This document shows positions 48,101 to 60,149 of a DNA stretch of 64,000 bases, piece by piece; the stretch's first letter is position 1; every line of letters starts with the position of its first letter. A program made the translations under genes and the position numbers. A model generated the notes under the pieces. That model searched no databases. It worked only from the letters and a program-made list of their open reading frames with translations, and was not told where the DNA came from. Origin of the DNA: Epiperipatus broadwayi (lineage: Eukaryota; Onychophora; Udeonychophora; Euonychophora; Peripatidae); the NCBI GenBank assembly GCA_028023455.1, contig JAQFVV010000043.1, positions 310,001-374,000 of the forward strand, in the 5' to 3' direction.

Positions 48101-48194
48101 TTGTCAACCCTTAAGCTATCAACTATCTCAACCTGTAGTCAAGGCAACATCCTTTAACAACAATTTGAGATTTCTATAGCTTAAGGGTTGATTG
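48101..48194. repeat. short foldback, about 30-bp arms
   Basis: The phrase tcaacccttaagctat (48104-48119) is repeated inverted at 48177-48192, with ctatctcaa facing ttgagattt inside. Related sequence lies near 505-590. Confidence 0.65.
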
Positions 48195-49071
48195 TTATCA
48201 TCAACATTTATAAACCTATTAAAGCCTTGAGTAATTGATTTTATTGTCTTAATAATTATTTGTATAAATTAGTAAAGGGCACAATAACTTTTGATAACAC
48301 AGTGACAAATATATTATATAAAATATCAACTTTCCATGGTAGAAATTCATCAGGTATTATGTCATTAATCAGGCATTCAAATTGACTTTTTTAGAATACA
48401 AAATGAATATAATAAAACATTTAGTGTGTTGATTTTGCATCAGAGTTTAAAGCATTCGAAAAAAATATTTTTATGATAATGAAAATAAATTTTATATAAA
48501 TAATCATTATGGAAATTTGGTATCTAAATATTGTAAAAACAATTTAGCTTTGTAAACTATATTGTTTGCTAATAAATTATTATTATTTTTTATATATAAT
48601 AGCACAGCAAAGGTACGTCCACTTTTTCTTTTAAAATAAAATATAGCAGTGGGAGAGAGATATCCTTGAAAATGACTGTATGAGATAAAAACAGTTGAAA
48701 CGTTGGAGTTTGGTATTATATAAATGTATATATATGTTCAGTATTGAGATATAAAAATAAAGTTTTTGAAAAGAAAAAGGAGAAGGATTTTTTATTTGTT
48801 GATATTATTTTTCATTATTATAATATAAACTTTATCTTTCTTATCCCTTTTGTGAATCCATATTCTATACACACTATATAGAATATTAGTATATCTAAAT
48901 TTATATTTATATCAAAAATATAGTTATTTGCATCTTTCTAGACCATAAACTGTTATAACTTTGTGGTTTGACTCCCAGGTTCACCCATGTGATTAACCAC
49001 ACACATGCACCCACACACACATATATATATATTGATAACAGCAGATATATATAGTTTATATATATTTTTAG

Positions 49072-49289
49072 GTTTTCTTTTAACGTCTTTTACACCCGAT
49101 GAACCTGCCTCAGCTTGTGAGATTACGGCCAATGGAGATGCAGTTATTTTGGGTCTTCCTGGAGCATCAACTGTTGTAACATTGTGGCTTCACTCTCAAG
49201 ACCATCCAGCTAATTGTTCAGATGATGAAATAGTCTATGGTGAACCGTCTAGAAAAGGACAAATTTTTGATCTTAGTAATGCTGGTTGA
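49072..49289 (+). CDS. last visible coding exon: C-terminal WD40 segment and stop
   Basis: The acceptor AG is at 49070-49071, and the exon enters in phase 1 (G|GT glycine). It encodes GFLLTSFTPDEPASACEITA, then GDAVILGLPGASTVVTLWL, a degenerate final WD strand (TLWL). A polar tail follows (DDEIVYGEPSRKGQIFDLSN) and ends at TGA 49287-49289. No donor is needed because the frame closes here, and the tail after the last blade is only about 35 residues. The true C-terminus could differ if an unseen splice removes this stop. Confidence 0.82.
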
Positions 49290-49610
49290 GCAGTTAAGTA
49301 GCGAAAATTAAATCAGACTCAGCAAAGAGATTCTCATAGCAAAAATTAATGTTGCTCTGTTTCACACTTTATTATTAGTTTGTACTTTTTAAAAAAAAAA
49401 AAAAATATTGGAAAATTTTTTGATTAGTTTAAGAAATATTCTGGAGTCATTGTAAATGCCTTTAAGTGAATAAGTTGTAAATATAATTTGTTCCGTTTGT
49501 TTTTTTATATTATGAAATAGTTTGCATACAATTTTAAAATATTTCTAATTTTAATTCATCTGTTACATTAAGGCATATTAATTTTATACTGAAGTTAACA
49601 TTTTAATATA
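49290..49610 (+). other. probable 3' untranslated region
   Basis: The sequence after the stop is AT-rich with an A-run at about 49391-49405. I see no AATAAA within this stretch; the nearest clear one is at about 50152. The transcript end cannot be fixed from sequence. Confidence 0.4.
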
Positions 49611-49620
49611 CAGGGAATAT

Positions 49621-49988
49621 CATTTGATCACCATTCTTTATGCTTACACAAGCTGTTTTTCACAGAGGCAAAACCTCTCCATACAGTAGCGCTACTCAGT
49701 GCAAACCAGAGTAATCATTGGATGCAGGTAGGTTTGGACTAAAACCTTTGTAGTTAGCTAAAAAAGTAAAAAGTGGCTGCTGGAGGGTTGCATCAGAGAT
49801 CTAGGTGCAGTGCTCTCAGATCCAAGGCTCCTCACTGATGAAAGCCACAAGCTAGAAACTAGTCTGGGGATATTGGATGAGTAGGCACTAGATAGGGATT
49901 TTATGCACAAACCTTCCTGCATCCATTGATTACTCTGGCTTGCATTGAGCGTCGCTACTGTATGGAGAGGTTTTGCCTCTGTGAAATG
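49621..49988 (+). repeat. FB1 full-length foldback with 10-bp target duplication
   Basis: It begins catttgatcaccattc (slightly shortened leader) and ends tatggagaggttttgcctctg. The perfect direct repeat cagggaatat lies at 49611-49620 and 49989-49998. The middle contains the gatctaggtgcagtgctctc segment. Confidence 0.9.
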
Positions 49989-49999
49989 CAGGGAATATA

Positions 50000-50886
50000 T
50001 CATTACTCCAAATTTTTTTATCTAAATGAATTATGTTTTAATCATCAGGAATATTCGGGATATAGTTAAATTCTTATGTATTATTTTCAGGAAAGAAAAC
50101 CCCACTGCAATTATAGTGAACTTCATAATTTAATTCTGGTTTTATGATGCAATAATAAATCAAAGCAAAAAGATTTTTCTACAAAATGGCCTGTGATTAT
50201 TTAAATCTTGATTAAATTTTGACGTATAATTGTGTGTGTGAGTGTGTGTGTTTGTGTATATATTTACGTATGTATACATGCATATTAACACACATATAAC
50301 CATGACTACATTATCTACATAGACACACATATAATATATATTGTTACTTGTTTAATAATCTTCCATATTAGAAAAAAGCATATTATTTTATTATCGTTTG
50401 CTTTCAAACTGATCAAAATTTTAATTCTTTTTTAGTATATTTTCTTTCAAATTTTTTTTTGATGCTAAAATTTTAATTTTAATTGACATATCTTCAAAAT
50501 AACGAGTTTTTCAAATAATTTTATATATTTGTAAATAGTATGCTTATTGTAAAAAGTTATAGAACATGGCAACTAGAGGGCGGGTCATTATTATTTAAAA
50601 TAGACTTGGTAAATTTCACATGGCATTTATTTATTTAATATTAAAATATTATTTATTATTACATATATATATATATAATGAGTTGTTTCCACGCTCTTAA
50701 AAAATTATTTGCTATGCTATATACGATTTATACTAAACAATTTTCTGTATTAGTTAATATATTCAGTTTATTTATAATTTATTTCTGGATTTTGTTTCCT
50801 AAATAACTTTATCGTAATGTATGGGTGTATGTTAAGGCAACTTGAGTAGCTAGACCTCAGAATATTACCATCAAATGATGATACTT
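50000..50886. other. AT-rich stretch without recognised features
   Basis: A TG-rich simple repeat lies near 50232-50256, with several TA tracts and an AATAAA at about 50152 that could serve the gene to the left. There is no coding frame of note. Confidence 0.5.
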
Positions 50887-50887
50887 T

Positions 50888-50984
50888 TTTTTCTCATATG
50901 TCAAAGTGTCATCCGGGATGCGAACCCATGAACCCGGGACAACTGCTTGTAAGGCAGCTGTGCTAACCATTCGGCTACCAACAC
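50888..50984 (-). repeat. tRNA-like short SINE, copy 1
   Basis: On the minus strand a tRNA-like fold begins GTGTTGGTAGCCGAATGG, continues CAGCTGCCTTACAAGCAG (anticodon-arm-like, loop CTTACAA) and has TTCGCATCCCGG. A 9-base insertion follows CCCGGG. After the tRNA part comes tttgacatatgag and an A-run. The copy at 60150-60233 shares the same order including the tail, so this is a dispersed retroposon rather than a working tRNA. Confidence 0.7.
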
Positions 50985-52798
50985 TTGACAATACTTGAAC
51001 ATCATTTAGAGTACTTAGCCATTGCTTGCCACTTCCTTAACATAATTTCTTTTACAACTACAACCTAAACTTTACTACTCCTTTTACAATAATAAAATGT
51101 ATATATACAAAAATAAAAAGTAAAACGCTTTTATAATAAGTCATACTATATGTTTTTCAATTTATTCAAGAAAGGAAAAGTTCGTTTGATATATTGAAAT
51201 GATAAGTATAAATTGGCCATAATATTTTGTGTTATGTGTGAAAAACAAAAAATAAGAGGAAAGATTTAAACCTTTTTTCAGACTGCTTTTTTAAAAAAAT
51301 AGAATGATAGAAATACTATTCCTTATTTTACTTTAGAAACATTTTTTAAAACATTTATATAGATTTAAATGAATGTGATTTCAAAAATCATGTTATACTA
51401 TCCATGCATAAATTCATTAGTGCATAAAGTGCATTCTGACATAGATTTGTGCTATCATAATAGATAAATATTTTTGTTTATTTAAACATTAAAAGCATAA
51501 ATAGTCAATAAATAATCAAAATTGCCCCAAATTTACAACTCAACTAGACTAACTAAGAAAATAAAGTCTAAAACACTACCAATGGTTTTACTGCAGCAAG
51601 CAGACTTCTCAAGTGTAAAGAAGTACAAAATAACATATTTAAACTAAACATTACCCACAATTCCATTTATTTCCCATACACCCTTAATATTAAAAGAACT
51701 TTAAAATAAGTTAACTGCTTCAGAATCATAAATGTTTAACAATGAAGATTCTTCACTTCTTTTAATTTCATTTCTCTCAAAGAAGACAACTATAGCATTT
51801 TCTTCAAGAAGAAGGAGCATTCTCTCCAGAGAATTAAAGATCCATCAGCAATAGATAGGATAAATAGAACTACTGCACAGAACTTATTTTTTATCTTGAA
51901 GAAAGTTGAAGAAAAAATTTTTGATTTATTAATATAATGATTTTTTTTTTTATTTACAGGAGAAAGGGATTTTTTTTTTGTCATTTAGAAACTGGAAAAT
52001 GGAATTTCATTTGGGTAAGCCTTTGTTTTCAGAAAACTATTTGATCCAAAATTGTAGTTTGGTTAATGTTAGTAATTAGAAAATGAAAAAAAAGGAATAC
52101 AGTAATAGAAAAATGCATATAACATGTAAAACTTATATTCATTATTACAATTTATTTCTCTATTCTGGATGATGAATTTGAAATATCCGGAATCTTGGGT
52201 TTGATGTTCATTCGATCAGTGTCTTCTTGTTATTACTTCCAGTATTTTTTTTAAATACATATCTTGTTTAATCAAATTGAAAAGATGTGACTAAAATTAT
52301 CATCTTTTTTTTTTTACTTGCAATCTATAAAATTTATTGCAAATTCAATATTTAAATTTTCAATTGACATTTTTGGCATTCGAAAAAAAAAAAATTGAAA
52401 TATAATTTTTTGAATTTTGTATGATTAAGCTATAATACAAGCCACAATTTATAAAATCAGATTGAAAAACTTGGCATTATCATTCTTTTGACAGAAATAA
52501 AAATACTTTTTAATAATTTATTAAGTTAATATTGAAATTAGAGCGTTGATATTTATTCTATATGCATTTCGGTATGCCAAACCTATTTCTTTTTTATATA
52601 ATAATGATTCTACAAAAGAACAAAATACTGTCTGGATTAAATTAGATTCGCTCAAGCAAAGGGTGAAAAAATTTCCCCATAAATATATAATCTGATACGC
52701 TCCTTAATGCAGCAGCATAGAAGACACTAAAATGCTAACTTTAATAGGCTGAAGCATTGTTAAGGTAAACATTGTCTGTCTTATTTTAATATATATGT
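50985..52798. other. AT-rich stretch without recognised features
   Basis: No coding, RNA or repeat family was recognised in about 1.8 kb. Homopolymer A/T runs are frequent. Confidence 0.5.
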
Positions 52799-52809
52799 AA
52801 TATATATGA

Positions 52810-52984
52810 TTAAGCCACTAAACATCACATGATCACCATCTCTTATACTAGTACATAATTGTTATTAAACAAGGCAAATCATACAGTAGTGCCACCCTGT
52901 GCCAATCATTGATTGATCTGGCATCCATTGATTACTCTGGTTGGCATAGGGTGGCACTACTGTATGGAGAGTTTTGCCTTGTTT
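52810..52984 (+). repeat. FB1 short foldback with 11-bp target duplication
   Basis: The leader taagccactaaacatcac is followed by a hairpin (arms about 52868-52915 and 52930-52980). The direct repeat aatatatatga lies at 52799-52809 and 52985-52995; the AT-rich context makes this duplication slightly less certain. Confidence 0.8.
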
Positions 52985-52995
52985 AATATATATGA

Positions 52996-53827
52996 CTGTA
53001 AGTAATTCTATATACTATTCATAAAGGCTTAATACATCTTTGTAATAAATCCGTAACTTACCTACTTTTCTAATTTTTGAGATTTTAATTAAAGACAGTT
53101 AAAATTTCATAATTATTTTCTTGCACAAGTAGATATTCTGGCATTACGTTTGAGTATGATATCCTGTAAATTTTTAATAAGATTTTAAAATGATTTAATT
53201 TTTTTTAAATTACTACTATCAAACTTACGTTGACATTGCGGAACAATTCTGTCACTTCCTGTGCCCTAACGATGTATAACCACCTGAGTATAATGAAGTT
53301 TTGTATTTAAGCGGAAAACAATAAAATACACCCTTTTCTCTATTTTATAAAATTTTGGTAAAATTTTGCCACAATTTTTTTTTTACTCTATTGTAAATTT
53401 TTCTGACTAGCTCCCTTTTTTTGTTGGTTAAATTTTCATTTCAAATTTGAACTCAGTTAAACATTTAATATTAAAAGGTTTAAATATAAATGCACATACA
53501 TGCATATAACTTTTACACAATTTCACAAACATATAATACTTCTCTTATATACATGTATGTATGTTTTTAATAAATGTTAGTTTATTAATATAATTATAAA
53601 ATGTCAATTTAAAATATAAAATAATGTGATATAATATTAAATAAAGCTGAATTGAAAATATAAATCTTATTAATAATATTTTTGTATCATTAGTCTTAGT
53701 ATTTACTGTTGCAAATAATTTTATTTGTTTTCAGTAAATATCTTTCTTTTGGATAATGTTTTATCATCATTCGATTTTATTATGCTTATTAATTTTTTTT
53801 TCGTAATTCTTCACAAAGTTAAACACT
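52996..53827. other. AT-rich stretch without recognised features
   Basis: I see nothing beyond simple AT-rich sequence. A stretch at 53225-53290 is slightly richer in G+C but has no recognisable content. Confidence 0.45.
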
Positions 53828-54111
53828 TTGGTAGTTGTGGAGGGACTGTACTACCGCCGATATACGGTGCTGCGCCACCATCAACAACCGGCCTGAAGGT
53901 TGCAAGTGATAAATTTATATTCAAAAGGGACTGAAAATTGACAAATAAAAATGCCCGAGGCAATATATATCCAAAAATACATCAAAAGTCAAATTATAAA
54001 AAAAAAAACAAGAAAATGCTATAAAATTCACATTAAAAAAAATCGGTGAAAATACTGGTGGTGCAGCACCATCTACCGGCAGTAGTACAGTCCCTCCACA
54101 ACTACCAATAC
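53828..54111. mobile_element. MITE with about 54-bp terminal inverted repeats
   Basis: The left end ttggtagttgtggagggact is matched inverted by agtccctccacaactaccaa at the right. The arms extend through ggtgctgcgccacca and its partner. Length is about 284 bp. No ORF spans it. Superfamily not recognised. Confidence 0.85.
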
Positions 54112-54245
54112 TTCAATACATAATCTTTTATTATAGGAGTGACTTTTTTTATTCTTAATTAAAAGTAGATATTAAACTTTGGCTATATCCATAAATGTTT
54201 TTTTTTGTTTGTTTATTTATTGTAATATTTTTAATTAAATTGTTT

Positions 54246-54424
54246 TTCAAATTTATAAATGTTTGTTTGCCTATGTATAAAAGTGGTTTCTTCATTATAA
54301 CCTAATGCTAAGTATACTTTTGGTGAAGTTCATCGAAAATACTTCACCAAAAGTGCACTTAGTATTTTGTTATAAGGAAGAAAGAAACCACTTTGATACA
54401 CAGATGAACAAACGTTTGAAATTT
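54246..54424. repeat. palindrome, arms about 84 bp, 10-bp loop
   Basis: The arms at 54246-54330 and 54341-54424 are inverted copies (inner run ctaagtatacttttggtgaa with ttcaccaaaagtgcacttag). Outer parts show small indels. Confidence 0.88.
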
Positions 54425-54518
54425 GAATTACAAATACAAACGAAGGGAAAAGTCAGTATTAAATTGTTATTATATATGATCAATCACATGACTCTTGATT
54501 CTATTTGTATCTAAAAAA

Positions 54519-55126
54519 ATTGACTGTTGATTTTATTTTAATCATTAAAGTTGTAATTATTTATTAAGTGCACAGAAAGTATATGTTAATACTTTAGAAA
54601 CAGGCTTTAAGCTAGATCATATGCACCTTGAATGTTTATAATAGTCAAACAATATCTTTATTTGATTATTATAAACATTCAAGGTGCATATAATATAGGT
54701 TAAAGCCTGTCTCTAAAGTATTTACGTATACTTCCTGTGCGCTTAATAAATAATTACAATTTTACAGTAGTTTATATATTTCCAGTATAAAGATCGTAAT
54801 ATTAACTCGTTGTAAATCACAAGATTTCATGAAGGTTAATTTATAAAGGAAATAATGGACTTAAACGGTGAATAGAATAACAACTTCACGCTCCCAAATC
54901 AAGATGCTTCAGATTGGCCTATATAAGTGGAAAGTTAGGTTAAAGATAAGATGGCCACTCTTATATTTATAAAAGTTGCTATCTTGTGTCGAGGTTTGAG
55001 AGATCTCTATCTGCAAATAAAGATATTGTTTGACTATTATAAATAGGTTAAAGCCTGTCTCTAAAGTATTTAATCATTAAAATAAAACTATGATTAAAGT
55101 AACGACAGTCAATTGCAGAAGAAAAT
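54519..55126. mobile_element. composite element with terminal inverted repeats and an internal palindrome
   Basis: The ends aattgactgttgattttatt (about 54519) and an inverted partner ending gacagtcaatt (about 55126) share attttattttaat...attaaa. Inside are a palindrome (54549-54764) with arms of about 101 bp and a 12-base loop, an inverted R4 segment (54825-54940), and at about 55020-55075 a partial repeat of one palindrome arm (ggttaaagcctgtctctaaa). The sequence is non-coding. Confidence 0.75.
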
Positions 55127-55714
55127 TTGTTCTAGAAAAAATTTCTTTTCAAGTTAAGATTTTGAATTTTTTTGTTTATAAAATGATTTATAAAATTTCT
55201 ATGGTATTAGCTTACAAATTGCAAAATTGATCTTTTTTAAAAAAATGAAATCCAGTAAAAATTAATTTTAAAATTAAATGAAATTTAAGACATTTTTGTC
55301 AAATAATGGGGGTGTGTGTGAGAGATATATTCTTAAATTGGTTTTAAAACTAGTTATTAGACTTTTCTAAAGTAATGCAATTACAATGCTTATAAAGAAT
55401 TTGTTACTAATAAATATGTTACACAAAATTTGATAAATAGGAAATTCTGTATAATTATCAGGAATTATGATTAATTGCTAAACATATTAGAGAATGTAAT
55501 CAAATTTCATAAACTTACTAAATTCATAAAAAATATGGAATATTCAATAATAAATGGTTAATATGATCACTGAGAATAATTTAACTGCTAGGGATTACAC
55601 ATATTACGATCATATATGCATATGTAACATCCTTGTTAAAATACAGTTAACAAATTGTAAAGAAAGATAATATACATTAATAGTTAAGACTTTACTTCAT
55701 TAGCGTTTGAAATC
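55127..55714. other. AT-rich stretch without recognised features
   Basis: I see no gene or repeat family in this segment. Confidence 0.45.
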
Positions 55715-55942
55715 AATTAATATATATATATGTGCTCTGCGCACAGATAATGAAGCTATTTAATGTACGTAAAATTATCAAAGTTACCGCCAAGCGCTTT
55801 CGGGACAGTTTATAGTCCCATATTCATGGCGACTTGTATTTGGTCGCTATGAATATGAGACTATAAACTGTCCCAAAAGCATTTAGCAGTAACTTTGATA
55901 GCTTCATTATCTGTGAGCAGAGCACATATATACATTAATATA
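55715..55942. repeat. palindrome, arms about 100 bp
   Basis: The left arm (55715-55831) and right arm (55844-55942) are inverted copies (shared run gacagtttatagt, ataatgaagcta). The left arm has an extra insertion of about 18 bases near 55760-55778. Confidence 0.9.
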
Positions 55943-56730
55943 AATTTATTTTGTATGAATTCCTTTTTTTACAGTTTAATATTTATGAATAACTTATAAC
56001 AATAGCAACAGAAATATTTCTCAAAACATTTATTAAACTAATTAATATGGGTGATATATTACAAATATGGATAATGAACAATTACAATATTAGATGAGTT
56101 ATGGAACTAACATTATTGAGTTAAACAGGGTTAGGTATTTAGTGGTTAAGTTCTTTGTTAACTTTATTAGAGAGTCTGATATAGCTTCCATGTCTCTTGA
56201 AAAATGAATGTTGTGGCAAGAGTTTTGTCTCTTTGCTAAATTTTCTCTATGCTCTGAATAAATAATGAGTTTTCATCTGGCTTGGGATGTTGGTATTGTG
56301 CCTTGCAACAGAAATATGAAGCAAAATAATGATATTAAATGCAATAATACTAGTCATAAAGTATTAAAAAAATATACATAACAGTATATTATTTAGAAAA
56401 ATGAAACTTCATTTAATAGTTTCTAATTCTTTGCTTTCTTACTATCCCTTTGGATATGAACAAATTAATAATGTTTATCTTAAATTTCATGTTATTAAAA
56501 TGTATTAGTATTTTATTAAAATAAATTTTCTGCTTTGGATTATATTTATCATATTAATTAATAATGATTGGAAATTATTCATAATGATTAATTATAATAT
56601 TTGAATTAATCAGATTAATCATAACATATTCACATCTGAATCCATTCACGCATACAGAAAATTTTACTTTGGAAGATCATTTTTATCTATGAATATACAA
56701 ATGTAAATTTATTTAAAAAAATTTTTATAT
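55943..56730. other. AT-rich stretch without recognised features
   Basis: I see nothing supportable here. Confidence 0.45.
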
Positions 56731-56735
56731 GTTAA

Positions 56736-56807
56736 AGCGTTGACCGGGAAGCGAACCCGGGCCAGCTGCTTGGAAGGCAGCTATGCCAACCACTAGGCCA
56801 CCAACGC
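56736..56807 (-). tRNA. tRNA-Gly (TCC) or tRNA-Gly-derived SINE
   Basis: The minus strand gives a 72-base cloverleaf. The acceptor pairs GCGTTGG with TCAACGC (one G:U). The D arm closes GCC with GGC. The anticodon arm is GCTGC-CTTCCAA-GCAGC with anticodon TCC, and the T arm is CCGGG-TTCGCTT-CCCGG. It is close to the common animal tRNA-Gly(TCC). One oddity is C instead of A at the B-box position equivalent to A58. A T-run about 12 bases downstream could end Pol III transcription. However, the 3' flank (ttaacatataaaaa) resembles the tails of the two tRNA-like SINEs at 50888 and 60150, so it may be a better-preserved member of that family. Confidence 0.6.
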
Positions 56808-57860
56808 TTGACTAAATTTATAAATTTTGACATAACATATTTCAACAAATACAACACTATTTTGCTTTCTAGTATTATGTTGCATCTCGTTAGAATAAAA
56901 TTGTATTTATAGGTCAACTCAAATAGCGTTAACATTTTTCTAAATGCTTGTTGCCTTGAGTGAATCATGGTTTCACTTTATAATAAATAATCACCATATG
57001 TACACATGTATGTATATTTTTCCAAAAATCCAACAATGTATAAAAAAATTTATTTTTAGAATGAGGATAAATATGAACAAGAAATACAAATAATTATACT
57101 AATAGAAATTGATGTCATATATGAATGGAGGGGGAATTGAAAGCATTTATAAAATCCTCCTTTTTAATGAACACATTAATTGAAATTATAACGATATCTT
57201 TTCTGATGTCTTTTTTGAGAATGGAGAATTCTGGACGAAGTTTTAATAAGTTGATACTGTCAGAGAAAATTAATATCTCAAAACCTATTAGAGTTTTATT
57301 TCTGGTCAACTTGAAAGTGCAAGAAAAGTAAAGAATACTAAACAATTGCGTTAATACATTACTGAAGCAGATAAGCCTTTTATACTAATCAAGCGTTTGT
57401 TAAGTGGAAAAACATTTGAATTTGGCATTGCAATTAATGGCAATCATATTAAGGAAGCCTGGTAAATAAAAATATTTTTCTCTTAAATGCTGAATTTATA
57501 GGATACCTGGTGTGTATTGTTGCATATGGGAAGAGGAATATATGCTCTTTAAATAAATAAAAGTTTATGGTAAAGATTTACACTATTAAAAAAATAATAG
57601 CATTTATTTGTATTTACAATTAAAATAATTAGTTTGATGTGACTTTATAATAATTACATTTTATTATAGAAATAATCTAAAGTCATAATAATTTAAAATT
57701 GTTAAGAAAAATTATAAAAAGTGATATAAACAAATAAATCAATGGACATCGAGTAGTTGTATTAATTATACTATCAAAATGGGACACTAATTCATCCATT
57801 CAATCGTTATATTTTATTCATTTACTCATACTTTCTTATCAAATGTTTCATTCATTCATG
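56808..57860. other. AT-rich stretch without recognised features
   Basis: Two overlapping opposite-strand open frames near 57115-57345 look like chance in low-complexity sequence. Nothing else is supportable. Confidence 0.45.
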
Positions 57861-57861
57861 T

Positions 57862-59800
57862 TCAACTATTAGCAATTCATTGCAGGGTGAAGGTCTCCAC
57901 ATTTAATTCGTTTTCTCCATATCACAATAGCAATCTTCCTTATTTTGTCCATTCATCTCACATATTGTCTTTCTAAGTCTTTTACAAATTATTGGGATTC
58001 AGTTTAATATTACAACTGACCATCTATTATCATCTCTTCTAACATTATGTTCAGTTTAACTCCATTTAAGTTTAAAACCATTAAAGCAGGGCATGATCGC
58101 CATTTCCTATGCGTACACAAGCTATTAATTTCCATACAGTAGTGATATCTAGTGCTAGCCTTAGTAATCAATGAATGCAAGAAGGTTTATGCATAAAATC
58201 TCTATATAGGACCTATTCATGTAATATTTCCAGATTAGTTTCTAAGATCTAGGTGCAGTGTGCACAAATCCAAGGCTTCTCACTGATGAAAGCCACAAGA
58301 TAGAAACTAGTCAGGATATTGGATGACTAGGACTAGATAAGGATTTTATGCACAAACCTTTTTGCAGCCATTGATTATTAAGGTATTCACTAGGTGGCAC
58401 TACTGTATGGAGAGTTTACTACTGTTTTTTTATTTCTTTATTGTATATCTTTATTTCAGTTTCTTTATTCTTTCAATCCCTTCTCGCTATCTCCTATTAT
58501 ACATCATTCTACACTCCACTGCATAGTCTGATGTCTCTATATAACTCTTCAGTTAAGTGTCCAAATCTCAAAGCTAAAAATAATAACTGGAAAAAACATT
58601 TATTAAAAAACTAAGTTTTTAAATACATATGCTTATTTTCTTTTAATATTACATTATTTTTACTAAAACCATTAATTTCATCTATTATGTTTCCATAATG
58701 TATTAATAATCTAAGATAATTGTAGATGCTAACTTCTAATTCATCAATATCAGTTTTAATTTTCTTCTGAGAAATCCATTGAACATTACTTTAATCTTTT
58801 TAGCATATATCTTCAGTCCTATTTTTTTTACTTTCATCTAATAACTTTTGGAACATTTTCTTAAACTCTAAAGCATTACTGGAGGAAACAACATCTTTTG
58901 TAAAATCTAAATGACTTAAATAATCTCCATTCATTTTTATTCCCTTAGCTTTCATTTTAATACACAAAATACTTCTTGTAAAATTGCTATAAAATGTTTT
59001 GTATATCCTTTTCAGTGTTAATCTTTGTATAAAGATGGAAACTAATCTTTGCTGTTGCATTTTGATAGATATTTTTCAAAGCATGATAATATTCTGGTCT
59101 ATATCTTTATATTCCAATGCTTCATTCATGTAGAAATGCGTATAGAATCAAATGTTTATGCATAATTTACATAATGATAATTCATATTTGTAGTCCTTTC
59201 TATAACTCTTTTTAATTCTTGGATGTGATCCTCTGGGTTAAAACCATTTTAAAATCCAGTTCTTTTGATTGGATACCAAAGTTCACTGTAGATGAGTTGT
59301 AATTATCTTAGGAAAAAAATTGTAAAAATGATAAAAGATTCTAGATCTGAAATTTGTAATACTTTTATCATTTTTCTTAAATATCATAACAGTATTACTA
59401 TTCTGCATTTCTTGAATCAATTGGTATATCCTTTATCATTCAGACATTTAGTATATAACTTTGCCCACAATTATTTTTTCTTTCTTCACCTGCTTTTATC
59501 TTATGGATTACAATTCCATCATTTATTGGAGCTCTTTTCTTCTTCATATATTTAATTACATGCCTCACTTCTTCATTTAAATGCTAGACAATTCAGAAGA
59601 TGTTGTGATGGTAGGGGGTTCTTTGTTTTCATGTTCTTTATTTCTATATATTATTTATAAAACTTCGCATATTTTATGATGTCATCTCTTTTTACTAAGA
59701 GTTGCATCGTTTTTTTCTTATTGCAGAAATAAATTTTCTATTAATGTCAAGATATAATGATCTGTAAAGTGTCCATATCCTGCTGTCAGAACCTAGTCTA
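57862..59800 (-). mobile_element. RTE LINE copy, 5'-truncated, interrupted by FB1
   Basis: The 3' end is near 57865 (attcattgcagggtgaaggtctcc), matching the RTE ends at 13240 and 29520. The minus-strand frame 58800-59060 includes GIKMNGDYLSHLDFTKDVV, the RT catalytic box (normally F-A-D-D; here altered), followed by SSNALEFKKMFQKLLDESKK, a strong RTE match. Upstream parts to about 59800 are degraded. An FB1 copy splits it at 58085-58432. Confidence 0.7.
58085..58432 (+). repeat. FB1 foldback inside the RTE copy
   Basis: It runs from gggcatgatcgccatttcct through the core and middle (gatctaggtgcagtgtgcac) to ggcactactgtatggagagt. Target duplication was not identified. Confidence 0.8.
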
Positions 59801-60149
59801 ATTTGATTTTTTTTTTTTTTTGCAAATGTGACAATTTTAATTTTATAAATGCTATATTCTATACTAAGCATTACATGATTGTCTTAGCTTTAATAGAGAC
59901 AATTAACTAGAATCTGGTCATATGATTGACAATCTTCTCCTTAGATCAAGCAGTGAAAGATGTTATGAAAGTTTCTCACTGTACCATCTGTTTGTGATTG
60001 ACTTATGTGATTAGCTATGTAATCAAAGAAGCTTTTTCTATTTGATATAGAGAAATATATTAAGGAAATCATGGTTTTATGAATATTAAATGAATATTTT
60101 AATCTATAATTGTATAAGAAAGTGTTTACACTGCACTAATTTTTTTTTT
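59801..60149. other. no recognised feature
   Basis: The start may hold the decayed 5' part of the RTE copy; the rest is AT-rich without identifiable content. Confidence 0.4.

Larger units (their letters stand above)
37612..49071 (+). other. intron, about 11.5 kb
   Basis: This phase 1 intron has donor GTAATT and acceptor tatattttta-g at 49071. It holds a LINE remnant, palindromes at 40860, 46219 and 47181, a truncated LINE, an FB2 foldback and a tRNA-free 3' part. I see nothing recognisable at 39600-40855, 41070-41900, 42120-42680, 43585-44690, 45120-46215, 46330-47140 and 48200-49060 other than AT-rich DNA and G/C runs near 43623, 45209 and 46030. Confidence 0.72.
758..49289 (+). other. gene span: NACHT and WD40 repeat protein (NWD1/NWD2-like), 5' partial
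   Basis: Eight exons join with agreeing phases (1, 1, 0, 0, 0, 2, 1 at successive junctions) to give 3252 in-frame bases after a two-base split codon, with no internal stop. Domain order is a pre-NACHT segment, P-loop (1665-1688), Walker B (around 10221-10232), a helical and winged-helix-like region, then WD40 repeats to the C-terminus. In the NWD family this describes a STAND-type ATPase, in which nucleotide binding by NACHT is coupled to a WD40 sensor or scaffold. The cellular role in invertebrates is largely unknown. Vertebrate NWD1 is about 1.5 kb of codons, so several hundred N-terminal residues are missing upstream. Paralogue identity (NWD1 or NWD2) cannot be settled here. Confidence 0.85.

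Noticed and set aside
48950-49000. tRNA B-box-like phrase gtggtttgactcccagg
   Set aside because: There is no matching A box at the right distance and no cloverleaf stems.
57115-57345. Overlapping opposite-strand ORFs of 68 and 76 codons
   Set aside because: One is a shadow of the other and neither has recognisable features.
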